From an uncultured Eubacteriales bacterium (GTDB lineage Bacteria; Bacillota; Clostridia; Christensenellales; UMGS416): 34,145 bases of DNA. A program made the translations under genes and the position numbers. The notes under the pieces are model-generated. The model was not told the origin of the DNA. It saw nothing but the letters and a program-made list of their open reading frames with translations, and did not search any database. Position 1 is the stretch's first letter. Each line of letters starts with the position of its first letter. The stretch spans positions 1 to 34,145 of the forward strand of contig UQLW01000032.1 of assembly GCA_900542005.1 (NCBI GenBank). Reading direction: 5' to 3'. This document shows positions 8,284 through 14,656 of the stretch, piece by piece.

Positions 8284-8339
8284 CAACGGCTGTGTGGAGG
8301 AGGAACCTTCAACACAGCCGTTGCTTTTCTTTTTCTTTA
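8284..8339 (+). terminator. Orphan plus-strand hairpin with long T-rich tail
   Basis: A perfect 12-bp stem CAACGGCTGTGT / ACACAGCCGTTG (8284-8295 with 8312-8323) around a 16-base loop, followed by a T-rich tract to 8339. No plus-strand gene lies just upstream; the minus strand lacks a T run on its exit side. The gap from 8126 to 8356 shows no other feature. It may end an unannotated plus-strand RNA. Confidence 0.5.
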
Positions 8340-8356
8340 GGCGCCTTACCGGAGGC

Positions 8357-8923
8357 TTAGCGCTTTTTATACCCGCACTTCGGGCAGACGCCGTTTTCAT
8401 TGAGCGCGATGCCGCACAACGGACACCGGTCAATATCGTGCCGGGCCTCATATGTCTCGCTTGCCGCATTCACCCCACTAGTGAAGGTAATCTTTGCGAT
8501 ATTCAGCTTATCCTTCAGCAAATCATAGACGATTTTGATCATTCCCTCCACCGTCATCGTCTCTTTTGTGACGACCAAGCGGCACTCAGGATAGGCGGTC
8601 GCCAGCGCAGTCTGGAAAGCGGGCCCCTTCATGTTGTTGGTCGGCGCGCCGTTGCGGATCCCCTGCGCCTCATAGACGCTAAGAATTGCGGGGAGCAAGG
8701 GATCATCCTCCCGGAGGATAAGGGCATGGTCAAAGTTTTTCAAAACTTCCCATGCGGTTTTCTGAATCTCATTGCAGGGGAAGACCATATTAACGCCGGA
8801 TTCAATGGAATCCTCGACTTCGATGGTCAAGGTGCCCGTGTGTCCATGAAGATATTGCGCTTCCCCCTTGAAGCCATAGAACCGATGTGCATACTGTAGC
8901 TCTAACGTCGTGATACTCCTCAT
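8357..8923 (-). CDS. 6-pyruvoyl-tetrahydropterin synthase / QueD-family protein with C-terminal zinc ribbon
   Basis: A T-fold protein of the PTPS/QueD family, 188 residues. The zinc-binding His residues are clear (YAHRF near 10-14 and LHGHTG near 25-30), and TVEGM, FDHALI and the late ETYEA Glu fit the family. The nucleophilic Cys of QueD, four residues before the HGH motif, is Ala here (AQYLHGH), with a Glu one position earlier. Canonical 6-carboxytetrahydropterin synthesis is therefore doubtful; a PTPS-III-like or altered reaction is possible. The C-terminus adds a CPLCG...CPKCG zinc ribbon. The start at 8923 is eight bases from AAGGAG; ATG 8929 is too close. It lies just downstream of perR in one operon. 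Confidence 0.8.
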   Translation of the reverse strand: MRSITTLELQYAHRFYGFKGEAQYLHGHTGTLTIEVEDSIESGVNMVFPCNEIQKTAWEVLKNFDHALILREDDPLLPAILSVYEAQGIRNGAPTNNMKGPAFQTALATAYPECRLVVTKETMTVEGMIKIVYDLLKDKLNIAKITFTSGVNAASETYEARHDIDRCPLCGIALNENGVCPKCGYKKR

Positions 8924-8949
8924 AAGCATTCTCCTTTTTGCCGTTATAT

Positions 8950-9372
8950 TTACGGATCGCATGATTCATGTAGAGATCCGAACCGTGGTTTTTGTGGATT
9001 GCATGTTGGGCATATCCCGCTGAAAACAATACTGTGGCCAGTGAAGGTAAAGCCATGCCGATCGTGGATGGATTTTTCCAGCTCCTCCAGATAATCCATG
9101 TCTACGTCGAAAACACGGCCGCATTTGATGCACCGGACGTGGTAATGGCGGCGGCATATGTGATCGTACCGATCGGCTCCGCCTGGAATCTCCACCTTCT
9201 GGATTTTTCCCGCCTCGGATAGCCGTTGCAGGTTCCGGTATACGGTCGCCCTGCTGACTGTGGGATGGGCCTGGTTGATTGTTTCGTAAATTTCATCTGC
9301 AGTAGCGTGGCATTGAAGCTGATTAACGGCTTCTAATACCAATGCGTACTGAATCGTATTTCGTTTTTTCAT
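8950..9372 (-). CDS. perR: PerR-type Fur-family peroxide-sensing repressor
   Basis: A 140-residue Fur-family regulator. The winged helix (PTVSRATVYRNLQRL) precedes the metal-binding dimerisation domain. The structural zinc site is Cys81/Cys84 (CIKC) and Cys121/Cys124 (CPTC). All five regulatory-metal ligands of Bacillus PerR have counterparts in the right spacing: His22 (CHATAD), Asp70, His76 and His78 (D-x5-H-Y-H), and Asp89. That favours PerR over Fur or Zur. Compared with B. subtilis PerR the N-terminus is about 20 residues shorter. I use ATG 9372; a TTG at 9384 is in frame, and the site (TTGGA) is weak. It heads an operon with the PTPS-family gene and is likely self-regulated through the palindrome at its promoter. 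Confidence 0.75.
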   Translation of the reverse strand: MKKRNTIQYALVLEAVNQLQCHATADEIYETINQAHPTVSRATVYRNLQRLSEAGKIQKVEIPGGADRYDHICRRHYHVRCIKCGRVFDVDMDYLEELEKSIHDRHGFTFTGHSIVFSGICPTCNPQKPRFGSLHESCDP

Positions 9373-9394
9373 GGCATAATCCAAATTTGAAAAT

Positions 9395-9412
9395 TAATCT
9401 TAATTGAGATTA
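9395..9412. promoter_or_regulatory. Palindromic operator candidate overlapping the perR -10 region
   Basis: TAATCTTAATTGAGATTA has dyad symmetry at 16 of 18 positions and covers part of the -10 box and the start site. That is where an autorepressor would act. It resembles Fur-family AT-rich palindromes but does not match the PerR box exactly. Confidence 0.55.
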
Positions 9413-9437
9413 TATATCATTAAATATTGCATGTCAA
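9409..9437 (-). promoter_or_regulatory. Perfect consensus sigma-A promoter of the perR operon
   Basis: On the minus strand TTGACA (9437-9432) and TATAAT (9414-9409) are both exact and exactly 17 bases apart. The predicted start near 9402 gives a leader of about 30 bases before ATG 9372. Confidence 0.85.
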
Positions 9438-9540
9438 TATGGAAGTGTATGGAATACGATAAAAACCTAAGAATACGCCTGGGGTAGCGCTTTGGCCTGA
9501 GGCGTTCATGAAAAAGGCGATGCAGGAGAGTTGATCCATC

Positions 9541-9549
9541 TGATATAAT
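9541..9549 (+). promoter_or_regulatory. Extended -10 promoter of the arsC-like/DUF188/tex operon
   Basis: TGATATAAT is an extended -10 element (TG-N-TATAAT) without a clear -35 box. The implied leader of about 105 bases contains a nine-base tandem repeat (9609-9617 and 9620-9628) but no riboswitch I recognise. Confidence 0.5.
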
Positions 9550-9661
9550 GGAAAAGGCGAACGCATACCGGGGCAGCGGCGCAGGATAGAGGAAATTTGA
9601 CCTGAAAGCGGCCTGGCAACGGCCTGGCGGAACGCATCAGGGCCCAGCGGGGAGGCAGAAT

Positions 9662-10003
9662 ATGAACATCCAGATCTTTGGCAAGAACAAATGCTTTGAT
9701 ACGAAGAAGGCGGAGCGGTACTTTAAGGAGCGCAGGATCAAGTATCAGTACATTGACCTGCTGCGCTACGGGATGAGCAACGGGGAATATCAATCGGTCA
9801 AGCGGGCGGTGGGCGGTATGCGGCAGCTGATTGATGAGAAGTCCAGGGACTATGAGGATTCGTATATCGCTTATCTGGGCAGCGAGCAGGATATTGAGCG
9901 AAAGCTGCTGGAGAACCCGAATTTATTGCGTACGCCCATTGTGCGCAACGGCAAGCAGGCGACGGTGGGCTATTGTCCGGATATCTGGGGCAGCTGGGAA
10001 TGA
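9662..10003 (+). CDS. ArsC/Spx-fold (arsenate reductase family) protein
   Basis: A 113-residue thioredoxin-fold protein of the ArsC/Spx/YffB group. The N-terminal strand is followed by KCFDTKKAERYF with a single active-site-position Cys at 11, and the C-terminal half has the conserved LLRTPIVRNGKQATVGY. There is no CxxC, so it is not a redox-switch Spx of the B. subtilis type. It could be a glutaredoxin-dependent reductase, although arsenate specificity is not shown and no ars genes are nearby. The start follows GGGGAGGCAGAAT. Its stop overlaps the next start in ATGA, so it is translationally coupled to the DUF188 gene. Confidence 0.85.
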   Translation: MNIQIFGKNKCFDTKKAERYFKERRIKYQYIDLLRYGMSNGEYQSVKRAVGGMRQLIDEKSRDYEDSYIAYLGSEQDIERKLLENPNLLRTPIVRNGKQATVGYCPDIWGSWE

Positions 10004-10461
10004 GAATCCTGATTGACGGCGACGGATGCCCGGTAATCGGCCTGACGCTGGAGCTGGCAGGCCCCGTGCCCGTATGGGTTTTTTCCGATGTAAACCATCG
10101 CCCCGGCGACATAAGGGCCCGGTGGGTGACCGTGGATGCGGGAGGGGACAGCGCCGACCTGGCGCTGGCTAACCGGGCGCAGCCGGGGGATATTGTGGTG
10201 ACGCAGGATTACGCCTTGGCGGCGCTGGCCCTGGCCCGGGGCGCAGCCTGCCTGCATCAGGATGGATGGCGCTACGATGAGGCGCACATCGACGGGCTGC
10301 TGGCCAGCCGGCATGAGGCCCAGCGTATCCGCCGGGCCGGCGGCCGGACGAAAGGGCCGCATCGCAGAGGCAAGCGCCAGGACGAACAGTATGCCCGCGA
10401 GCTGACCGCCTTGCTGGCGGAGATGAGGAAAAACGAGGAAAAGGCCAATGGAAATGCATGA
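10000..10461 (+). CDS. DUF188 (YaiI/YqxD) family protein
   Basis: A 153-residue member of the DUF188/UPF0178 family, a PIN-like fold of unknown function. The N-terminal IDGDGCPV holds the conserved acidic cluster; VVTQDYALAALALARGA in the centre and RRAGGRTKGPHRRGKRQD toward the end are family hallmarks. The acidic pockets resemble PIN nuclease sites, but no activity is established. I start at ATG 10000, within the ATGA overlap with the upstream gene. Its end overlaps the tex start by 14 bases, so the three genes form a tight operon. Confidence 0.88.
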   Translation: MRILIDGDGCPVIGLTLELAGPVPVWVFSDVNHRPGDIRARWVTVDAGGDSADLALANRAQPGDIVVTQDYALAALALARGAACLHQDGWRYDEAHIDGLLASRHEAQRIRRAGGRTKGPHRRGKRQDEQYARELTALLAEMRKNEEKANGNA

Positions 10462-12559
10462 TAGGCTGGCGCAGGAATTTTCCCTGCGGCCGCAGGCCGT
10501 GAAAAACATCATAGCCCTGATTGACGAGGGCAATACGATCCCCTTCATTGCGCGGTACCGCAAGGAGCAGACGGGAAGCTGCGACGATCAGACGCTGCGC
10601 AGGCTGTCGGAACGGCTGGACTACCTGCGGGAGCTGGAGGCGCGGCGCGCCTTTGTGCGGCAGACGGTTACCGGCCAGGGGAAGGCTGCGCCCGCATGGC
10701 TGGAGCAGCTGGAAAAGGCCCAGACCATGGCGCAGGTGGAGGATCTGTATCTGCCTTTCCGACCCAAGCGGCGCACACGGGGCGCCATAGCCCGGGAAAA
10801 GGGGCTGGAGCCGCTGGCCCAGGCGCTGCTGGACCAGCCGGCGAAGGGCCCGCAGCCGGAGGCGCTGGCCGCAGGCTATGTGAACCCGCAGGCTGGCATC
10901 GATACGGCGCAGGCGGCGCTGGCGGGGGCCATGGATATTGCAGCGGAAGAAATCGCGGACCGGGCTGACCTGCGCGGTACGCTGCGGGAAAAGATGATGG
11001 AGCAGGGCCGCCTGGTCAGCCGCAGCAAGGGCGAACCCGATCCGGTATACCAGCTCTATGCCAGCTTCAGCGCGCCGGTGAAGCGGCTGCAGGGCTACCA
11101 GATCCTGGCTGTAAACCGTGGCGAGAAGGAGGGAAAGCTGGCGGTATCGGTGGAGCTGGCGCCCTTTATCGCCATGGGAGCGGTGGAACGGCTGGTTATC
11201 TCCGGACGGGGGCCCTATACGGCATGGGTTCGGTCTGCGGCCGAGGACGCCTATACCCGGCTGCTTCAGCCTTCGCTGGAGCGGGAGGTGCGCGGCGCGC
11301 TGACCGAAGGGGCCAACCGCCAGGCGATCGGCGTTTTCGCGGCGAACCTGAAGCCGCTTTTGCTGCAGCCGCCCCTCCGGGGAAAGGCTGTACTGGGCTT
11401 TGATCCCGGCTACCGGACCGGATGCAAGGTTGCTGTGGTGGACGCCACCGGCAAGGTTATGGAGACGACGGCCGTTTATCCCACGCCGCCCCATAACCGC
11501 CGGCAGCAGGCCGAAGAGGTGATCCTTGAGCTTATGGAGCGCTACCAGGTGGAGGCGGTTGCCATCGGTAACGGCACTGCCTCGCGGGAGGCGGAAGCCT
11601 TTATCGCGGGATTGCTCCATAAGCTGGATCGTCCGGCGGCCTACATGGTGGTCAGCGAGGCGGGCGCGTCGGTCTATTCAGCGTCAAAGCTGGGCGCGGA
11701 GGAGTTCCCGGAGCTGGATGTTTCAGTCCGCAGCGCCGTATCCATCGCCCGGCGGCTGCAGGACGCCCTGGCGGAGCTGGTCAAGATCGATCCCAAGGCG
11801 CTGGGCGTGGGGCAGTATCAGCATGATATGCCGCCCAAAGAGCTGAAGCTGGCGCTGGAGGCGGTGGTGGAGGATTGTGTGAACGCTGTAGGCGTGGATG
11901 CAAACCGGGCCTCCGCGGCGCTGTTGGGGTATGTGTCGGGGCTGAACAAAACGACGGCGGCCAACCTTGTGGCGTACCGGGAGGCAAACGGGCCCTTTGC
12001 CAGCCGCAGCGAGCTTAAAAAGGTGCCGCGGCTGGGCGAGAAGGCATATGAGCAGTGCGCGGGATTCTTGCGCATCCCCGACGCGCAGGATGTACTGGAC
12101 CGCACGGGAATACACCCAGAAAGCTATGCCAAGGCCCGGAGGATGATGCAGGCGCTGAAGCTGCCAAGGCTGGAACCGGAGCTGGTTCGCGCCCGGGCGG
12201 AGGGTTACGGCCTGGAGGCGCTGGCGGAGGCCTGTGGGCTGGGGCTGCCCACGCTGCAGGATATGCTGGAGGAGCTGTCTAAGCCGGGACGGGACCCCAG
12301 GGACGAGCTGCCGCCGCCCATGCTGCGCACCGACGTGGTGCGTATGGAGGACCTGACGCCGGGCATGGAGCTGAAGGGGACGGTGCGGAACGTGACCGAT
12401 TTTGGCGCCTTTGTCGATGTGGGCGTCCATCAGGACGGCCTTGTGCACCGATCACGCCTGGCAGGACGGCGGCTTGCCGTGGGTGAAATCGTCACCGTGT
12501 ACGTGCTGCAGGTCGATGTGGAACGCAAGCGTATCGCCCTTTCGTTGAATCGGGAATGA
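10448..12559 (+). CDS. tex: Tex family RNA-binding transcription accessory protein
   Basis: A full-length Tex protein (about 703 residues), a cytosolic nucleic-acid-binding factor conserved in bacteria and linked to transcription. The order is standard: an N-terminal helical region with IPFIARYRKEQTG, a YqgF/RNase H-like domain with VLGFDPGYRTGCKVAVVD (about 313-330), a helix-hairpin-helix segment (ELKKVPRLGEKAYEQCAGFL), and a C-terminal S1 RNA-binding domain (GMELKGTVRNVTDFGAFVDV to the end). A second in-frame ATG at 10454 is an alternative start. It overlaps the DUF188 gene and is the last gene of that operon. The intergenic region after it contains no obvious terminator hairpin. Confidence 0.93.
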   Translation: MEMHDRLAQEFSLRPQAVKNIIALIDEGNTIPFIARYRKEQTGSCDDQTLRRLSERLDYLRELEARRAFVRQTVTGQGKAAPAWLEQLEKAQTMAQVEDLYLPFRPKRRTRGAIAREKGLEPLAQALLDQPAKGPQPEALAAGYVNPQAGIDTAQAALAGAMDIAAEEIADRADLRGTLREKMMEQGRLVSRSKGEPDPVYQLYASFSAPVKRLQGYQILAVNRGEKEGKLAVSVELAPFIAMGAVERLVISGRGPYTAWVRSAAEDAYTRLLQPSLEREVRGALTEGANRQAIGVFAANLKPLLLQPPLRGKAVLGFDPGYRTGCKVAVVDATGKVMETTAVYPTPPHNRRQQAEEVILELMERYQVEAVAIGNGTASREAEAFIAGLLHKLDRPAAYMVVSEAGASVYSASKLGAEEFPELDVSVRSAVSIARRLQDALAELVKIDPKALGVGQYQHDMPPKELKLALEAVVEDCVNAVGVDANRASAALLGYVSGLNKTTAANLVAYREANGPFASRSELKKVPRLGEKAYEQCAGFLRIPDAQDVLDRTGIHPESYAKARRMMQALKLPRLEPELVRARAEGYGLEALAEACGLGLPTLQDMLEELSKPGRDPRDELPPPMLRTDVVRMEDLTPGMELKGTVRNVTDFGAFVDVGVHQDGLVHRSRLAGRRLAVGEIVTVYVLQVDVERKRIALSLNRE

Positions 12560-12642
12560 GAGGGGATCATACCGCCGGAACACAAGATATTGCGTAGGCC
12601 GATGGAAGAAAGCTGTAAATAAAGCGTAAGCTTTACAAAAAG

Positions 12643-12678
12643 TTACAATTTTAGGTTGACAGCGTAACAAAATTGTAA
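12643..12678. promoter_or_regulatory. Inverted repeat across the promoter of the SH3/PG-binding gene
   Basis: TTACAATTTT (12643-12652) and AAAATTGTAA (12669-12678) are perfect 10-base inverted repeats flanking the -35 box. Further TGTAA/CGTAA-type elements occur at about 12614-12642, including TGTAAA-N5-CGTAAG, close to the WalR pattern TGTWAH-N5-TGTWAH. This is a probable regulator site. Confidence 0.5.
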
Positions 12679-12684
12679 TATTAT
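12656..12684 (+). promoter_or_regulatory. Sigma-A promoter of the SH3/PG-binding gene
   Basis: An exact TTGACA at 12656-12661 and TATTAT at 12679-12684 are 17 bases apart. The start near 12691 leaves a leader of under 30 bases with GAGGTGATCG before ATG 12719. Confidence 0.75.
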
Positions 12685-12718
12685 GGTCGCATAAGTTTCA
12701 TATATATGAGGTGATCGA

Positions 12719-14131
12719 ATGGCTTCTGTCCATCAAACATGGCTGAAAAAAACCCTCGGGACGACGCTGGCTGCGGCCTGTGCGCTGACCATGCTGCCGG
12801 CCTTTGCCGGAGCGGCCGGTGAGGATGGCATCACTACGGCCAATGTGAACCTGCGCAAAGGGGCGACGACCTCGTCGGCCAGCCAGGGCATTATCGCCAA
12901 GGGCAGCATGATTGATATTATCGGCCATGAGGGCAAATGGTATGAGGTAAAGGTTAACGGGAAAACCGGATATATCCGTTCCGACTATGTATCCAAGCTG
13001 GAGACGGGCCGCGTGCTCAAGTCGGGCATGAAAGGCGACGACGTAACCCACCTGCAGCAGGCGCTGAAGGAGCTGGGATATTTCAAGGCGGACGTTACCG
13101 GCTACTTTGGCGACCAGACGGCGGCCGCTGTAAAGGCCTTCCAGAAGGCCAAGGGGCTGACCGTGGACGGCAAGGCAGGCGCCAAGACCCTGGCGAAGCT
13201 GCAGGCCGTGGCGGGCAGTGTGAACAGCGCCTCCTCCTACAGCAGCCTGCGGGAGGGCAGCACGGGCGACGCGGTACGCGAGCTGCAGCGGCTGTTGAAA
13301 TCGGCAGGTTTCCTTTCTGGGTCGGTGGACGGAAAGTTCGGCGCCCAGACAGAAAAGGCGGTCAAGAAGCTGCAGGATCAATATGGCCTGACCGTAGATG
13401 GTATAGCGGGTCCGGTGACGATGAATAAGCTCTCGGAGCTTTCCAAGGCACAGGCCGCCTCCAGCAGCGTGCTGAAGGTGGGCTCCAGCGGGGCTGCGGT
13501 TAAGAAGCTGCAGCAGGCGCTGAAGGATAAGGGCTTCTATAAGAAGGCCTGCGATGGTGAGTTTGGCCAGGGAACTCTGGCAGCGGTCAAAGCTTTCCAG
13601 ATCAAGAACGGCCTGAAGGCCGACGGAATTGCCGGATCGGCTACGCTGGGTAAGCTTTATGCCTCCAGCAGCGACAGCAGCTCCTCCAGCAGCGCGCAGA
13701 CCGACGCCAAGCCCGCGGCTAACGGCGTTCAGCTGCTGGAGTGGTCCAAGGTCAAGAAGATGATTTCCAGCCGGGAGATCATCACGGTGTATGACGTCAA
13801 TTCCGGCAAAAGCTACAAGGTACGCCAGCTGGCCAGCGGAAACCACTGCGACGTGGAACCCCTGACGGCGGAGGATACGGCGACCATCAAGGCCATTAAC
13901 GGCGGCAAGTTCACCTGGACGCCCCGGCCGGTTTGGATCAGCTTCGACGGTAATACGATTGCGGCTTCTATCCACAGCATGCCCCATGACGTATCCAATA
14001 TTAAGGACAACAACTTCGACGGGCATGTGTGCATGCACTTCCTGGGCAGCAAGACCCACAACGGCAATGCCGCCTATACGCAGGACCACCAGGATGCGGT
14101 ACAGAAGGCCTGGGCTGCAGCGAAGAAATAA
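12719..14131 (+). CDS. Secreted SH3 / triple peptidoglycan-binding protein with uncharacterised C-terminal domain
   Basis: A 470-residue exported cell-wall protein. The signal peptide has Lys-Lys, a hydrophobic core and an AFAGA cleavage region near residue 30. A bacterial SH3 domain (about 38-93) precedes three PG_binding_1 repeats (about 103-162, 178-235 and 250-303), each with the GxxGxxVxxLQxxL start and a VDGxxGxxT end. A Ser-rich linker (about 306-316) leads to a C-terminal domain (325-470) with conserved-looking His, Asp and Cys residues (SGNHCDVEPL, NNFDGHVCMHFLGSKTH). That block is not a standard YkuD transpeptidase motif, and I cannot name its activity. The gene is monocistronic, with its own promoter and terminator. 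Confidence 0.85.
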   Translation: MASVHQTWLKKTLGTTLAAACALTMLPAFAGAAGEDGITTANVNLRKGATTSSASQGIIAKGSMIDIIGHEGKWYEVKVNGKTGYIRSDYVSKLETGRVLKSGMKGDDVTHLQQALKELGYFKADVTGYFGDQTAAAVKAFQKAKGLTVDGKAGAKTLAKLQAVAGSVNSASSYSSLREGSTGDAVRELQRLLKSAGFLSGSVDGKFGAQTEKAVKKLQDQYGLTVDGIAGPVTMNKLSELSKAQAASSSVLKVGSSGAAVKKLQQALKDKGFYKKACDGEFGQGTLAAVKAFQIKNGLKADGIAGSATLGKLYASSSDSSSSSSAQTDAKPAANGVQLLEWSKVKKMISSREIITVYDVNSGKSYKVRQLASGNHCDVEPLTAEDTATIKAINGGKFTWTPRPVWISFDGNTIAASIHSMPHDVSNIKDNNFDGHVCMHFLGSKTHNGNAAYTQDHQDAVQKAWAAAKK

Positions 14132-14144
14132 TCCCATCAATTTG

Positions 14145-14173
14145 AAAGGCTCTCCATGCTGGAGAGCCTTTTT
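14145..14173 (+). terminator. Intrinsic terminator after the SH3/PG-binding gene
   Basis: A perfect 9-bp stem (14148-14156 with 14160-14168), extended by A-T pairs, has a three-base loop and a TTTTT run. The As on the left could let it work in both directions. Confidence 0.85.
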
Positions 14174-14210
14174 CTGTGCGTCCTATCCTCAAACCCCATA
14201 TCCGATCCCT

Positions 14211-14531
14211 TCAAAAACTGATTTTGTCCTTATGCCCCATCATCAGATGGAGCGTCAGCAGGCTGATGACCGTTTTGTTCTGGGGCTTGGGCCGGTTTGG
14301 GTTGCCGGAAGCGATATGCCAGGATTCAATCAGATACCGGATATTGTGCTCAACGCATTCCGGCGTTGTGCCTACCGCCTTGGCAACTGCCGCATAGATC
14401 GCCATGACAGAATGAATCTGATCGGGATTTTCCAGGGTGTATTGCAGCGTTTGATTGAGATTGCGAAAGCCTTCATATTGGGGTGAGAAGCCTTGGGTCA
14501 AAAGGAAAGCCGAAATTTCCTCCTGCAACAT
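14211..14531 (-). CDS. Orphan Spo0A C-terminal (DNA-binding) domain protein
   Basis: A 106-residue protein covering only the effector domain of the sporulation master regulator Spo0A (Spo0A_C family). Matching features are FLLTQGFSPQYEGFRNLNQTL (compare the hIGVPAHIKGYLYLR region of Spo0A), YAAVAKAVGTTPECVEHNIRY (compare the TTASRVERAIRH recognition region) and a late helix. No receiver domain or phosphorylatable Asp is present, and 126 bases upstream is another gene, so this is not a visible truncation of a longer gene. It could bind 0A-like boxes without phosphorylation control. GGTGG lies just upstream of ATG 14531, and a TATGAT -10-like box lies at 14565-14570. It follows the EAL gene on the same strand. 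Confidence 0.75.
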   Translation of the reverse strand: MLQEEISAFLLTQGFSPQYEGFRNLNQTLQYTLENPDQIHSVMAIYAAVAKAVGTTPECVEHNIRYLIESWHIASGNPNRPKPQNKTVISLLTLHLMMGHKDKISF

Positions 14532-14617
14532 TATTCCACCGCCTTACCTCTTTTTCTTGATCCTATCATACACAAAAAGCGGTAAATAATGGAAAAATGC
14601 AAGATTATTAGACATAA

Positions 14618-14632
14618 TTCGATAATATTCGA
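14618..14632 (-). promoter_or_regulatory. Tandem 0A-box-like half sites upstream of the Spo0A_C gene
   Basis: On the minus strand TCGAA occurs twice, exactly 10 bases apart (complements at 14618-14622 and 14628-14632). One copy reads TATCGAA, one mismatch from the 0A box TGNCGAA. The sites lie about 90-100 bases before the orphan Spo0A_C start. The match is suggestive only. Confidence 0.3.
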
Positions 14633-14656
14633 GGCAAGGCGAGCAACGGCCCTATT

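Noticed and set aside
8195..8899. Plus-strand 234-codon frame opposite the PTPS-family gene
   Set aside because: The minus strand encodes a clear T-fold protein with a good ribosome binding site; the plus frame has neither.
9609..9628. Nine-base tandem repeat in the leader of the arsC-like operon
   Set aside because: It is too short and isolated to be called a functional element.
9662..10003. ArsC-fold protein as part of an arsenic resistance locus
   Set aside because: No ArsB, ArsR or Acr3 gene is nearby, and it is coupled to DUF188 and tex instead.
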